Positions 26,307 through 35,052 of a DNA stretch of 64,000 nt are shown one piece after another. Made by a program: the position numbers and the translations under genes. Each line of letters starts with the position of its first letter. Positions within the stretch are counted from its first letter, which is position 1. Source of the stretch: Candidatus Cloacimonadota bacterium (GTDB lineage: Bacteria > Cloacimonadota > Cloacimonadia > Cloacimonadales > TCS61). The notes beneath the pieces are model-generated. The model made no database searches and was not told where the DNA came from. It saw only the letters and a program-made list of their open reading frames with translations. The DNA lies in NCBI GenBank assembly GCA_030445745.1, contig JASUTE010000005.1, positions 62,001 through 126,000 of the forward strand, given 5' to 3'.

Positions 26307-28685
26307 CTATATTTTTCTTTCTACTTCTATTATTGTGTAAGCTTCTATTATATCGCCCTCTTTAATATCGTTATAGTTTTCCAGGCCAATACCGCATTCA
26401 CTACCGGCTTTTACCTCTTTTACATCATCGTCATAATGTTTCAGCGAGGAGAGTTTACCTTCGTGAATCATGATATCGTTGCGATACAGTCGCATAAGGG
26501 CATCGTTGTGGATAACACCTTTTTCTACTGAACAACCAGCAATAGTTCCAACTTTTTTGATTTTGAAGATCTGTTTTACCTTGGCAGTTCCCAGATATTT
26601 TTCCTTCAATTCCGGAGTCAGCATTCCCTGCAGAGCTTTTTGGATATCTTCGATAGCTTCATAGATAATTTGATATTGTTTTATATCCACATTTTCATTT
26701 TCAGCCATCTTCTTAGCAGAGTTGCTAGCGCGTACATGGAAGCCAATTATTATAGCATCGGAAGCGGCAGCCAGGGCTACATCAGCTTCGTTAATACCAC
26801 CTACAGCTTTGCGAATTATATTTACCATTACTTCATCAGTACTTAGTTTTTCAAATGAATCGCAAAGTGCTTCTACCGATCCATCTGTATCTGCCTTTAC
26901 TATTAGTTTCAGTTCCGACATTTCTTTTTGTTTTATCTTCTGGAATAAATTATTCAAGTTAGTTTTACCGTGATATTTTTCTCGTTCTTCCCGTATATGC
27001 TTTCGTTCTGAACTAATCTGGCGTGCCATCTTTTCGTTCTCTACCTTGTTTATAATATCACCAGCTTTGGGAACATCATTCAATCCATATAAAATTGCTA
27101 CATCGGAAGGGCCGATCTTTTCCTTTTCATTACCGCGTTCATCCTCCATTTTCCTAATTTTACCATAGGTGGCTCCGCAGACTACATTATCTCCTTTTTC
27201 AAGATCACCTTCGGAAAGTAGAATAGTAGCCACAGTTCCCATCCGAGAATCTTTTTCACTCTCGATTACAGTTCCCTTACCAGGAATATCTACTGGGGCT
27301 TTCAATTCTTTCATTTCTGCTGCCAAAATAATAAGTTCCAAGAGTTCTTCAATTCCTTCCCCAGTTTTAGCTGAACAGGTAGTCCAGGGAACATTTCCTC
27401 CGTAATTTTCTAAGTAGAGATTTTGTTTTAACAAATCGGCGATGGTTTTTTCGACATTGGCATCTTTCAGATCTATTTTGTTTATTGCCACAATAATAGG
27501 AACGCCAGCAGCACGGGCATGATCGATGGCTTCCACGGTTTGTGGTTTCACACCTTCATTAGCCGCTACCACGATGATAGCTAAATCTGTTACATTGGCT
27601 CCGCGCGAACGCATAGCTGTAAAAGCTTCATGGCCAGGAGTATCTAAAAAAGTTATCTTGTTGCCATTGAAATCTACCTGATAGGCCCCTATATGTTGGG
27701 TAATGCCACCACTTTCACCCGCAATTATATTGGTTTTACGAATGTAGTCTAATATGGAAGTTTTACCATGATCTACATGTCCCATTATGGTAACAACAGG
27801 AGGACGTTTTTCATAATCGGCAGCTTTTTTCTCTTTTTCGCTGGTTTCCACAATATCGCGGCCATATTCCGATTTAAATTCAACATCAAAATCAAATTCA
27901 TCGCAGATCATCTCTAAGGAATCTCTATCGAGTCGCTGATTAATGGTAACCATTTGGCCCATATTGAAGAAGGCAGCAATAATTTCCGTAACTGGAACAT
28001 CCATCAATTTTGCTAATTCGCTAACTGAAGTAAACTCGTTTATCTGTAATTTGCCGTCTTTATTCTTATCACCTTGCTTATCAGATTTTTTATATTTTTT
28101 CTTCTTTTTAGGTTTTGCCAGAGTTTTCTTGATGTTTTTGCTAATTTCTGCTTCTTCAATTTCGGTAGGCTCGAATTTTTTCTTTCGTTTTTTGCCTTTG
28201 CCCCCGTGTTTTAACTTAGCTCTGGTATGTTTGCTTTTTTCTTCGAAATCATCAAAATCTTTTTTATGTTTTTTAGCAGCTTTTTGGCGTTTATCGATCT
28301 TTTCTGGAGCTGGAGGAGGTGTGGGTAAATCTTTTTCGCGTTTAGGAGTAGATTTACTGCTTTTCTTCTTAGTTTTGCGAATCTCTTTTTCCTCGAAAAC
28401 GGGAATATCTGCTTTAGTTTTGCCGCTTTCTTTTTTTGGTTTTGCTTTTTCAGGTTTCTTTTTGGAACTAAGAACAATACGCTCATGGTAACTTTTACGG
28501 TCTTGCTCACGTTTTTTCTCAGCATCTACTTCCTGTTTAAATTTAGCTTTTATTTTTTCTACAACATCATCTTCTACGGGGCTCATGTGGCTTTTTACTT
28601 CCACCCCCATATCGGCTAGATGCTTTTTGAGTGCATGCGTAGAAATTTTTAGTTCTTTTGCTAATTGATGTACTCTTTTTGTCAT
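26307..28685 (-). CDS. infB: Translation initiation factor IF-2
   Basis: A 792-residue GTPase. Residues 1-50 form an IF2N fold, followed by a very Lys-rich low-complexity linker to about residue 215 and a second IF2N-like stretch. The G domain has [17 protein letters not shown] and NKIDL motifs. C-terminal domains binding fMet-tRNA complete it. It places the initiator tRNA on the 30S subunit. Its stop and the ATG of the flanking L7Ae-like gene nearly touch. Confidence 0.98.
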   Translation of the reverse strand: MTKRVHQLAKELKISTHALKKHLADMGVEVKSHMSPVEDDVVEKIKAKFKQEVDAEKKREQDRKSYHERIVLSSKKKPEKAKPKKESGKTKADIPVFEEKEIRKTKKKSSKSTPKREKDLPTPPPAPEKIDKRQKAAKKHKKDFDDFEEKSKHTRAKLKHGGKGKKRKKKFEPTEIEEAEISKNIKKTLAKPKKKKKYKKSDKQGDKNKDGKLQINEFTSVSELAKLMDVPVTEIIAAFFNMGQMVTINQRLDRDSLEMICDEFDFDVEFKSEYGRDIVETSEKEKKAADYEKRPPVVTIMGHVDHGKTSILDYIRKTNIIAGESGGITQHIGAYQVDFNGNKITFLDTPGHEAFTAMRSRGANVTDLAIIVVAANEGVKPQTVEAIDHARAAGVPIIVAINKIDLKDANVEKTIADLLKQNLYLENYGGNVPWTTCSAKTGEGIEELLELIILAAEMKELKAPVDIPGKGTVIESEKDSRMGTVATILLSEGDLEKGDNVVCGATYGKIRKMEDERGNEKEKIGPSDVAILYGLNDVPKAGDIINKVENEKMARQISSERKHIREEREKYHGKTNLNNLFQKIKQKEMSELKLIVKADTDGSVEALCDSFEKLSTDEVMVNIIRKAVGGINEADVALAAASDAIIIGFHVRASNSAKKMAENENVDIKQYQIIYEAIEDIQKALQGMLTPELKEKYLGTAKVKQIFKIKKVGTIAGCSVEKGVIHNDALMRLYRNDIMIHEGKLSSLKHYDDDVKEVKAGSECGIGLENYNDIKEGDIIEAYTIIEVERKI

Positions 28686-28996
28686 TATTCCTCCAGGTTA
28701 ATAAGAAATTTCAGAATTCCGTCAGCAAAATTTTTATCATTCACAGAAATAATTCCGATTTCTCTTCGGTTTAAAATTCTGCCAAAATCCAGCTTGGTGC
28801 CAATTTCTCTAACAGTTAAATTGGTAGCACTGCTTATGTTTAGAAAGCCTTTACGGGAGCTATGACCCAGATCTTTTGCCAATAACAATAACGCAGCTTT
28901 ACCGCTACGACAACTTCTTTCAACTGCATCGTAGCCGAAGCTAAGTTTGCCAGCTTTGTTTGCTAGCTGCAAGAGACTTTCTAACTTTTTTTCCAT
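28685..28996 (-). CDS. L7Ae/L30e-family RNA-binding protein (YlxQ-like)
   Basis: About 103 residues with the L7Ae fold: LLQLANKAGKLSFGYDAVE at the N-terminus and KAALLLLAKDLGHSSRKGF in the middle. It probably binds kink-turn RNA, and the Bacillus homologue lies in the same nusA operon. The start is uncertain: ATG 28996 overlaps ylxR by 16 bases, and ATG 29017 is also possible. Function in translation is inferred from fold and location. Confidence 0.88.
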   Translation of the reverse strand: MEKKLESLLQLANKAGKLSFGYDAVERSCRSGKAALLLLAKDLGHSSRKGFLNISSATNLTVREIGTKLDFGRILNRREIGIISVNDKNFADGILKFLINLEE

Positions 28997-29211
28997 TTTT
29001 TCTTCTTTCTTTGCCATTGCTCTATTTTTTGTAAACACTTATTTGAAATACAAACATAAAATCCACGTCCAGACAACTTGTGTTTTAGGTCATAAACGAC
29101 GCCGCTAGCTGTTTTACCAAACCGTAACAGCTGTAGCTGCGGTTTTTTCTGACGGCATATTACACAAGTACGCATGGGAATATGCCCAGCTTTGGATTTT
29201 TGGTTCGGCAT
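28981..29211 (-). CDS. ylxR: YlxR-family nucleic-acid-binding protein (DUF448)
   Basis: A 76-residue basic protein with the two signatures of the family, MRTCVICRQKKP near residue 13 and SGRGFYVC near residue 47, plus a Lys-rich tail. It sits between nusA and the L7Ae-like gene as in most Firmicutes and FCB genomes. The family has been described as nucleoid-associated and RNA-binding. It directly abuts nusA. Confidence 0.93.
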   Translation of the reverse strand: MPNQKSKAGHIPMRTCVICRQKKPQLQLLRFGKTASGVVYDLKHKLSGRGFYVCISNKCLQKIEQWQRKKKKWKKS

Positions 29212-30444
29212 TTAAAAATATTTTGCTGATTCTTTTAGTTTCTGTGCTGTTTTTTTGCCCAAGCCTTCCAAGTTGCACAACTCTTCCACTGTGGAAGAAT
29301 AAATGTCTTGCACAGAGGTGTAGCCGTGTTCTTTTAGAATTTGGGCAATCTTGGGTGTTACTCCATCCAGATCGCTTACATGGCTAGTGATGCGGCGTTC
29401 TTCCGAAATCTTTTCTTCAAATTCAGGTTCTGTGAAGATATCCAATTTGTAATCGGTGAGCTTAGCTGCCAGCTTAACATTTTTGCCCTGCTTGCCAATT
29501 GCCAGATTTTTGTTTTCTTCACTCACTATGATACGAGCAAAATTTCCTCGTTGAGCCAGGTATACTTTTTCTACCACGTCCATACCAATCGCATTAGCTA
29601 TCAATTGTTCAGGGGAGCTATCCCAAGAAACAACATCGATAAGTTCACCATTTAGCTCTTTGCGAATTGATTCGATGCGAACCCCTTTGGGGCCTAAGCA
29701 GCTAGCTGTCGCATCCACATCGTTGCTAACAGCATGTACCGCCACTTTGGTACGTACGCCTGGTTCACGAACTATTTTTTTTATTTCTATGTCACCATTT
29801 TCAATTTCAGGGACTTCCATTTCAAATAATTTTTTTACAAATTCTGGGCGAGTGCGCGACAGAATAACAATAACATCTTTACGGCGCTTACGAATATTTA
29901 CTACATAAGCACGCACGATATCGCCAACTTTAAAATATTCATCTTCGATCTGTTCTTCTACTGGTAGCAGAGCATCTGCATAGCCGATATCTACCAAAAG
30001 ACCATTGTAGTCTACTTTCCTAACCTTACCAGCCACAATTTGATTTTTCTGCTTTTCGTAGTCGAACATAATGCGGCTTTCTTCCAGGTGTTTTATACGC
30101 TCAAGAATAGCTTTACGAGCATTTTTTATCACCTTTGGCTCAAATTCAAAAATAGGCATTTGGACTGCAATTTTATCGCCTAATTCAGCATCTTTATCAT
30201 ATCTTTTAGCTTCTTCCAGGTTTATTTCGCCGAGTTCGGTATCCTGTTCCACAACTATTTTTTTGAATTTTGCCAAAACTTTATTGGTATCGAAATCAGC
30301 AATAATTTCCAACTCATTTTCCGGGTTTAGTTTTTTAGAGATTGCTTGAAATAAACCTTCTCTGATTATCTTTTCCAATTCTTCTTTGTTAAGCTGTTTT
30401 AAATTGGCAAGCTCAGCCAATGAACTCATCAAATTGGCGCTCAT
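29212..30444 (-). CDS. nusA: Transcription termination/antitermination factor NusA
   Basis: A 410-residue protein with the N-terminal RNA-polymerase-binding domain (about 1-125), an S1 domain (about 135-200), two KH domains containing VDATASCLGPKGVRIES and LAIGKQGKNVKLA, and a C-terminal helix-hairpin-helix LEGLGKKTAQKLKES. It modulates pausing and termination. The start has AAGGAG six bases upstream. rimP precedes it by ten bases. Confidence 0.97.
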   Translation of the reverse strand: MSANLMSSLAELANLKQLNKEELEKIIREGLFQAISKKLNPENELEIIADFDTNKVLAKFKKIVVEQDTELGEINLEEAKRYDKDAELGDKIAVQMPIFEFEPKVIKNARKAILERIKHLEESRIMFDYEKQKNQIVAGKVRKVDYNGLLVDIGYADALLPVEEQIEDEYFKVGDIVRAYVVNIRKRRKDVIVILSRTRPEFVKKLFEMEVPEIENGDIEIKKIVREPGVRTKVAVHAVSNDVDATASCLGPKGVRIESIRKELNGELIDVVSWDSSPEQLIANAIGMDVVEKVYLAQRGNFARIIVSEENKNLAIGKQGKNVKLAAKLTDYKLDIFTEPEFEEKISEERRITSHVSDLDGVTPKIAQILKEHGYTSVQDIYSSTVEELCNLEGLGKKTAQKLKESAKYF

Positions 30445-30454
30445 CGCTTACTCC

Positions 30455-30913
30455 TTATTTTCTTTTCTTTTTTAATTCAAAATACGTTTTCGCTTTTTTA
30501 ATATCGGAAAAGGGAATTATAAGTTCTTCCGTAAGAGTTTCTAACTTTATGTGTTTAGGAAGTACTTCCTTTAGTGTTCCCCTGATGTGAACATTTTTGT
30601 CCTGCTGGCTGTAGGTAAGTTTTATTTTTTCGTTTATAGCGCTTACATAGTGTTTCTTTAGCTTTAGTTCACGTTCCAAACCTGGAGACGAAACTTCCAA
30701 AAAATATCTTCCCGGAATCAGGTCCTCAGCATCCAGTTCCATATTAATAATACGGCTTACCTCTTGACATTCGGCTATAGTAACTCCATCTATTTTAGTG
30801 ATATAAATAAGCACTATCTTCCCTTTGGAAGCATTTTTTAACTGCACATCGTACAGCGCTACTCCTACCTGCTGACAGGCATCATGAGCTAACTTTTCAA
30901 TTTTTTCTAACAT
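30455..30913 (-). CDS. rimP: Ribosome maturation factor RimP
   Basis: A 152-residue RimP with ACQQVGVALYDVQLKN, ITKIDGVTIAECQEVSRIINMELD and the well-kept YFLEVSSPGLERELK. It assists 30S subunit assembly. It is the first gene of the ten-gene minus-strand block. The leader upstream holds two hairpins, one with a run of nine T. Confidence 0.96.
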   Translation of the reverse strand: MLEKIEKLAHDACQQVGVALYDVQLKNASKGKIVLIYITKIDGVTIAECQEVSRIINMELDAEDLIPGRYFLEVSSPGLERELKLKKHYVSAINEKIKLTYSQQDKNVHIRGTLKEVLPKHIKLETLTEELIIPFSDIKKAKTYFELKKKRK

Positions 30914-30934
30914 AACACCATTCCTATAATAATT

Positions 30935-30997
30935 GAACCACTGAAATCCAGTGGTTCGGGAAATTTATCAAAAAAAAACTGACCTGCAAATAGTCAG
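30935..30997 (-). promoter_or_regulatory. Structured leader upstream of rimP, possible attenuator
   Basis: On the minus strand, CTGAC and GTCAG (30997 to 30979) form a short stem followed directly by nine T (30978 to 30970), resembling a terminator inside the leader. Nearer the gene, GAACCACTG and CAGTGGTTC (30957 to 30935) form a perfect nine-base-pair hairpin with a five-base loop about 22 bp before the start. Control of this nusA operon by attenuation is possible. The first stem has only five base pairs. Confidence 0.45.
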
Positions 30998-31135
30998 CAT
31001 TCTTTTTACCGGCCTTTTTTCCAAAAAAAAATTATCGGTTAAACTGTCAAGCAGTTATTATTTCAAAAGATTATTATTTAAGAAGTTAGCGCTTTTTATT
31101 ATTAGATTATTTACTGCCAGCTAAACAGTTAAGGT

Positions 31136-31187
31136 TGACAGCTTTGCGTTTTTTCCCATTTTTTCCAAAAACAATAAGAGGTGGGAT
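31136..31187 (+). promoter_or_regulatory. Likely promoter region for the nitrilase-family gene
   Basis: TTGACA at 31136-31141 is followed by a T-rich stretch with only a weak -10, then AGAGGTGG as ribosome-binding site before the ATG at 31188. The remaining bases between here and the rimP leader hold no gene that I can see. Confidence 0.35.
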
Positions 31188-31982
31188 ATGAATTACAAAA
31201 TTGGTATTTGCCAGTTTGAGCCTAAACTATTGGATTTGGAATATAACCGTAACAAGATGCAAGAGATGGTAGATGGGGTACAGGCCGACCTCATTGTTTT
31301 CCCTGAATTAGCCACCAGCGGCTATGTTTTTAAAAATATGCAAGAAGTACGCTCGGTTTCGGAAAATTTTAAAACAGGCGAAACAGCTCAGATGCTCAAG
31401 AGATTAGCGAAAAAGAACAATTGCAGTTATGTGAGCGGTTACTGTGAACAGGAGGGTGATGATATCTATAATTCAGCCATGCTGATCAATCCGGATGGGC
31501 AGATGTACAACTATCGCAAACTGCATCTCTTCTACGAAGAAAAGTTGTGGTTCAAGCCCGGAAACCTGGGTTTTAAGGTAGTTTCAGCCAAAAAAGGTGT
31601 GCAGCTGGGAATGATGGTATGTTTCGATTGGATCTTTCCGGAATCTGCCCGCACTTTGATGTTAAGAGGAGCTCAGGTTTTGGCACATCCTTCTAATTTG
31701 GTTTTGCCCTGGTGCCAGGAAGCTATGAAAACCCGTAGCTTGGAAAATCGTGTTTTTGCCGCTACCTGCAACCGCATTGGTATTGAAAAAAATGGTGATA
31801 AAAAACAGCATTTTACCGGTATGAGCCAAATTACCAATACTACCGGAAAAATATTGCAGCGCTTAGGCGAGGATGAGGAAAAACTCTATATTGCCGAGGT
31901 CGATATAGAAGAAGCAAATAACAAAGATGTAAACGAATACAACAACATCATCAGCGATCGTCGCGCCGGCTTCTACGATTGA
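31188..31982 (+). CDS. Carbon-nitrogen hydrolase (nitrilase superfamily amidase)
   Basis: A 264-residue member of the nitrilase superfamily. The catalytic triad is visible as Glu in VFPELATSGY, Lys in NYRKLHLF and Cys in GMMVCFDWIFPESAR. Such enzymes hydrolyse amides or carbamoyl compounds, for example omega-amidases and N-carbamoylputrescine amidase. The substrate here is not decidable from sequence. It has its own ribosome-binding site, and its end overlaps trmFO tail to tail by ten bases. Confidence 0.92.
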   Translation: MNYKIGICQFEPKLLDLEYNRNKMQEMVDGVQADLIVFPELATSGYVFKNMQEVRSVSENFKTGETAQMLKRLAKKNNCSYVSGYCEQEGDDIYNSAMLINPDGQMYNYRKLHLFYEEKLWFKPGNLGFKVVSAKKGVQLGMMVCFDWIFPESARTLMLRGAQVLAHPSNLVLPWCQEAMKTRSLENRVFAATCNRIGIEKNGDKKQHFTGMSQITNTTGKILQRLGEDEEKLYIAEVDIEEANNKDVNEYNNIISDRRAGFYD

Positions 31983-33283
31983 TCTAAAGCTGTTTTCAGC
32001 TCTGCTAAAGCTCTTGCGGCCATCTTCTGTTTTTTCAGTTTTTTGTTACTCTCGCGGTAGGGCAAAGGTGGTACCAACCCGAAATTTGCATTCATTGGTT
32101 GGAAATTGGAGCTGGGCTTTAGCAGATGTTCCCATAAATTGCGACTGATAGTGGTGGTGGGCAACTTTTCTTTCTGCCAATTTTGAGTTAATATTTTGCT
32201 TACCAAAAGACCACTTAAGATAGATTCCACATAGCCTTCCAAGCCGCTTAATTGGCCGGCAACAAATATATTTGGTTTATTTTTCAAACTCAAATTTGGT
32301 TTTAAAATTTCGGGACTATTCAAAAAAGTATTGCGATGGATGGAACCATAACGCAGGAATTTGGCATTTTGCAATCCCGGGATTTTTTGCAGTACCTGCT
32401 TTTGCTGACCATATTTCAGCATGGTTTGGCAGCCTACCAGGTTATAAGCTGTTTTGGCCTGATTTTCTGCTCGCAACTGAATAACTGCATAAGGACGTCT
32501 GCCAGTGCGTGGATCCTGCAGCCCAACCGGGCGCATAACCCCAAACCGAAGTGTATCTTTTCCACGCCGTGCCAGTTCCTCGATAGGAGTGCAATTTTCA
32601 TAAAATTTGAAATCTAAATTTTGGAAAAATCTATTTTCGAACTCTTTGGCTTCGTGCTTTTCAGCATTATTCAAAGCTTCTACAAATTCATAATATTCTT
32701 CCTTGGAAAAAGGGCAGTTCAGATAATCTGAGTTATCATCCTGATACCTGCTTTTGCTAAAAATTATATTTAGATCTAGGCTCTCAGTTTCCACGATGGG
32801 AGCAATAGCATCGAAAAAGTAGAGCTGCTGCTGGCCGATTGTTTTTTGCAAATTTGCTGTAAGTGCCATTGAAGTAAGCGGGCCACTGGCCAAAATGGTG
32901 AGCTCATCATCTAATTTGGTTACTTCCCGGCGAACCAGCTGAATATTGGGGTTTTCTTCTATCTGCTTGGTAACAGCAGCAGCAAAAGCGCTTCTGTTTA
33001 TGGCTAGTGCATTTCCAGCTGGCACACTATGCTTTTGAGCGATTGGTAGTAGTTTGCAGCCCATGTGTTGCATTTCTGCCTTCAAAAGGCCACTGGCTGT
33101 GGTCTGCAACTTCGATTTGAAGGAATTGCTGCAAACTACCTCAGCTAGTTTTTCGCTGCTATGGGCTTCGGTACACTGATGAGGTCGCATCTCGTACAGC
33201 GTTACCTTCCAATCTGAATCTGCTAGCTGCAGGGCAGCTTCACTACCAGCCAGACCACCACCAATTATTTTTATATTAGGCAT
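31973..33283 (-). CDS. trmFO: Folate-dependent tRNA (uracil-54) methyltransferase TrmFO
   Basis: A 436-residue flavoprotein. The FAD-binding IIGGGLAGSEAALQLA and the family signature VTLYEMRPHQCTEAHSS follow at the N-terminus, with VVCSNSFKS next. It forms ribothymidine at position 54 of tRNAs using methylene-tetrahydrofolate and reduced FAD. This fits the folate metabolism shown by fhs. An AAGGAAAAA ribosome-binding site is present and a TTGACA (33414 to 33409) lies upstream. Confidence 0.97.
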   Translation of the reverse strand: MPNIKIIGGGLAGSEAALQLADSDWKVTLYEMRPHQCTEAHSSEKLAEVVCSNSFKSKLQTTASGLLKAEMQHMGCKLLPIAQKHSVPAGNALAINRSAFAAAVTKQIEENPNIQLVRREVTKLDDELTILASGPLTSMALTANLQKTIGQQQLYFFDAIAPIVETESLDLNIIFSKSRYQDDNSDYLNCPFSKEEYYEFVEALNNAEKHEAKEFENRFFQNLDFKFYENCTPIEELARRGKDTLRFGVMRPVGLQDPRTGRRPYAVIQLRAENQAKTAYNLVGCQTMLKYGQQKQVLQKIPGLQNAKFLRYGSIHRNTFLNSPEILKPNLSLKNKPNIFVAGQLSGLEGYVESILSGLLVSKILTQNWQKEKLPTTTISRNLWEHLLKPSSNFQPMNANFGLVPPLPYRESNKKLKKQKMAARALAELKTALDQS

Positions 33284-33449
33284 TGCTTTTTCCTTATTTT
33301 TCTACTAAAGTTTTGCATTAAGATATCTTTTTTCCAAGACTACAAAATAGAAAAGCATTTGGTATTTTAGCAGATATCTAAAATCCAACATTCTAAAGCC
33401 CATACCTTTGTCAACTATTTGGGTATAAATAAGGAAATTTGGCGAATTT

Positions 33450-33872
33450 TTAAATTATTTTGAAAGGAGTTAGTTTTAACTTGTCTAACTTTAATAGTTC
33501 CACGTGCTTGCGGATTCTTCCTTGGTGCCAGGCTGCTTGTATCTGGTCAAAGTTTTGCTGGAGTGTAGTAATTTGAGTTGGAATATCTTTACTGCTTGCT
33601 ATTATGCAAGCAAATTTTTTGTTAATTCTTTTAATATTTGGCCCGAAAACTCTGGACACAGCGCAGGTTACATCTTTGCTTTGAAGCAGGTTAACTATGC
33701 CGCCAGCTTTTTTAGGATCAGCATGCTGTTCTTCCTCTTCTGTGGTATTTTCTATACTGGCAATCTGCCGGTAATCGTTTTGGGTGATTTTATAGATCTG
33801 GTAAAACTTGGCATCGCCAAAATGGCGGTTGATAAAATTCTTGTTATCATCGGTTGCAAAAGCGAATATCAA
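33450..33872 (-). CDS. NifX/NafY-type (dinitrogenase cofactor biosynthesis) domain protein
   Basis: A 140-residue protein. The opening MIFAFATDDNKNFINRHFGDAKFY and the later ADPKKAGGIVNLLQSKDVTCAVS match the dinitrogenase iron-molybdenum cofactor biosynthesis family (NifX, NifB C-terminus, VnfX). Stand-alone members are widespread in anaerobes without nitrogenase, and no nif gene is seen here. Fe-S cluster or metal-cluster binding is the family's common theme. It ends a four-gene minus-strand cluster and overlaps the VOC gene by four bases. Confidence 0.88.
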   Translation of the reverse strand: MIFAFATDDNKNFINRHFGDAKFYQIYKITQNDYRQIASIENTTEEEEQHADPKKAGGIVNLLQSKDVTCAVSRVFGPNIKRINKKFACIIASSKDIPTQITTLQQNFDQIQAAWHQGRIRKHVELLKLDKLKLTPFKII

Positions 33873-34243
33873 AGTTTTTCCTTCAATTCAAACAGGTTGC
33901 CATAGCCATCTTGCAAAAATATTAAATCGGAATGCTGACGCTGTTTACGAATTACATGGTAACCCTTTTGCTGAGCGACGTGGCAAGTATATTCACGCTG
34001 AGGAACTTTCAAACAAATATGGCCAAAATGTGGTTGTTTGCTATCACCGTTTACAAATAATTCCAACTTCAGGTAATCTTTTTGCATTAGGAAAGCAGAT
34101 GCGTCTTTTTCCAAACCGAATATTTTTTGGCTAAGTTGTCTATTTATTTGGAATTCACGCACTATTTGAAAACCCAAAAGTTCTTTGTAGAAATTATCTA
34201 TCTCTGATTTATCTGAAATATCTAAGCCGATGTGCTGTAGCAT
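33869..34243 (-). CDS. VOC-superfamily (glyoxalase-like) protein
   Basis: A 124-residue protein with two beta-alpha-beta-beta-beta units: MLQHIGLDISDKSEIDNFY, then KLELFV, and HFGHICLKVP then FLQDGYGNLFELKE. Metal-ligand positions His4 and Glu in ELFV and ELKE suggest a divalent-metal site. Members act as isomerases, dioxygenases or drug-binding proteins, so the activity is unknown. It overlaps the NifX-like gene. Confidence 0.85.
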   Translation of the reverse strand: MLQHIGLDISDKSEIDNFYKELLGFQIVREFQINRQLSQKIFGLEKDASAFLMQKDYLKLELFVNGDSKQPHFGHICLKVPQREYTCHVAQQKGYHVIRKQRQHSDLIFLQDGYGNLFELKEKL

Positions 34244-34258
34244 CTATCTCCTTTATGG

Positions 34259-34492
34259 TTATTTTAACATCTCTTCGCGCACCATAAGATTACCGCATTT
34301 GGGGCATTTTATATCAGTACATTTAGTTCCGCGCTGATGGGGAATAGTTGTGCGACATTTGGGGCAAACACAGTTGCCGCCGGGACCATAAGCACCTCCA
34401 TTATTGCGGCCTTGGCCTCCTTGGTTAAAGTTTCTTCCCATTCCTCTGCCTTGTCCACCACCATGTGGACCGGTTCCATCTCTATTTGGCAT
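34259..34492 (-). CDS. Small Gly-rich protein with zinc ribbon, MPNRDGTGP family
   Basis: A 77-residue protein. It starts with MPNRDGTGPHGGGQGRGMGRN, a Gly/Arg/Asn-rich region like the MPxxDGTGP leaders (DUF5320 type) common beside NifX-like genes in anaerobes. The second half has CVCPKC and IKCPKCG, a likely zinc ribbon. It overlaps the paralogue upstream by 11 bases. Function is unknown; a metal or Fe-S accessory role is inferred from neighbours. Confidence 0.75.
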   Translation of the reverse strand: MPNRDGTGPHGGGQGRGMGRNFNQGGQGRNNGGAYGPGGNCVCPKCRTTIPHQRGTKCTDIKCPKCGNLMVREEMLK

Positions 34493-34763
34493 TTGTCTCC
34501 TCCTTTTTATCTTCCAAAATTTCGTAGTCTTTGCTTTCTATTACGGTGTGCTCTTGCTGCTCGATATTTTTCTTTTTGCTACCCAGTTTACGGAATATCT
34601 TGCGGGAAATGCTATCTGGTTTGCGCAGATCGTTTATGATAGCACCAACTAAGGGTGCTACAACGGTCTTCCAAAAAGAAAAATTTCTCCCGCCGCTATT
34701 TGTTGTATTATTTCTACGACGACGACCATGACCACGCGGGCCAGTTCCATCTCTATTTGGCAT
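34482..34763 (-). CDS. Small protein of the MPNRDGTGP family
   Basis: A 93-residue paralogue of the next gene only in its leader (MPNRDGTGPRGHGRRRRNN), followed by an uncharged helix (FWKTVVAPLVGAIINDL) and a Lys/Glu-rich tail. There are no cysteines, so unlike its partner it has no zinc ribbon. It is first in the minus-strand cluster, with GAGGAG as ribosome-binding site and a promoter at 34810-34838. Function is unknown. Confidence 0.7.
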   Translation of the reverse strand: MPNRDGTGPRGHGRRRRNNTTNSGGRNFSFWKTVVAPLVGAIINDLRKPDSISRKIFRKLGSKKKNIEQQEHTVIESKDYEILEDKKEETNAK

Positions 34764-34809
34764 CTTAACTCTCCTCGTTTAATTTAATAGTTTTGAACAT
34801 ATGTTAAAT

Positions 34810-34838
34810 AAAATAAGTTGACTGGGCGGGCTTGTCAA
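34810..34838 (-). promoter_or_regulatory. Sigma-70-type promoter for the NifX-like cluster
   Basis: On the minus strand TTGACA (34838 to 34833), a 17-bp spacer and TATTTT (34815 to 34810). Perfect -35 and four-of-six -10. It lies about 45 bp upstream of the first cluster gene. Confidence 0.65.
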
Positions 34839-34857
34839 ATATTTAATCTTAAAATTG

Positions 34858-34953
34858 TTAGAAAAAAAACCACTCTGTCTGATAGAGTGGCTTTTGGTGC
34901 TTTTTTTTCTTATTATCATAGTATTCATCCATATCTAAATTAATTTGAGCCAT
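34858..34953 (-). CDS. Possible 31-residue protein downstream of the sigma-like genes
   Basis: A short frame from ATG 34953 preceded by GAGGAG, an excellent ribosome-binding site. It reads MAQINLDMDEYYDNKKKK and ends with QTEWFFF, a stretch that overlaps the terminator hairpin. The start codon region TGGCTCAA can pair with TTGAGCCA 56 bases upstream (35009-35016 on the plus strand), which could hide it. No homologue is known to me. It could be an authentic small protein or a chance frame. Confidence 0.45.
   Translation of the reverse strand: MAQINLDMDEYYDNKKKKHQKPLYQTEWFFF
34862..34891 (-). terminator. Outward-facing terminator at left end of the sigma cassette
   Basis: GCCACTCT and AGAGTGG form a seven-base-pair stem around a seven-base loop on the minus strand, followed by eight T. 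The plus strand also has T-rich sequence beyond it, so it may work both ways. The same stem recurs at 37795-37817. Confidence 0.75.
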
Positions 34954-35052
34954 TATTCTCCTCTTTATTTTGATTTTTGCTTAACCCAAGTTAAGAAGAA
35001 TGAATTTTGGCTCAATTATTTTTAACCACTTTTTGGATGTTATCTTTCTGAA

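Noticed and set aside
27943-28491. 182-codon plus-strand frame opposite infB
   Set aside because: It mirrors the Lys-rich infB linker and has Phe/Leu/Ser runs with no domain.
28211-28525. Minus-strand frame inside infB in another reading
   Set aside because: It overlaps the Lys-rich infB linker and is explained by low complexity.
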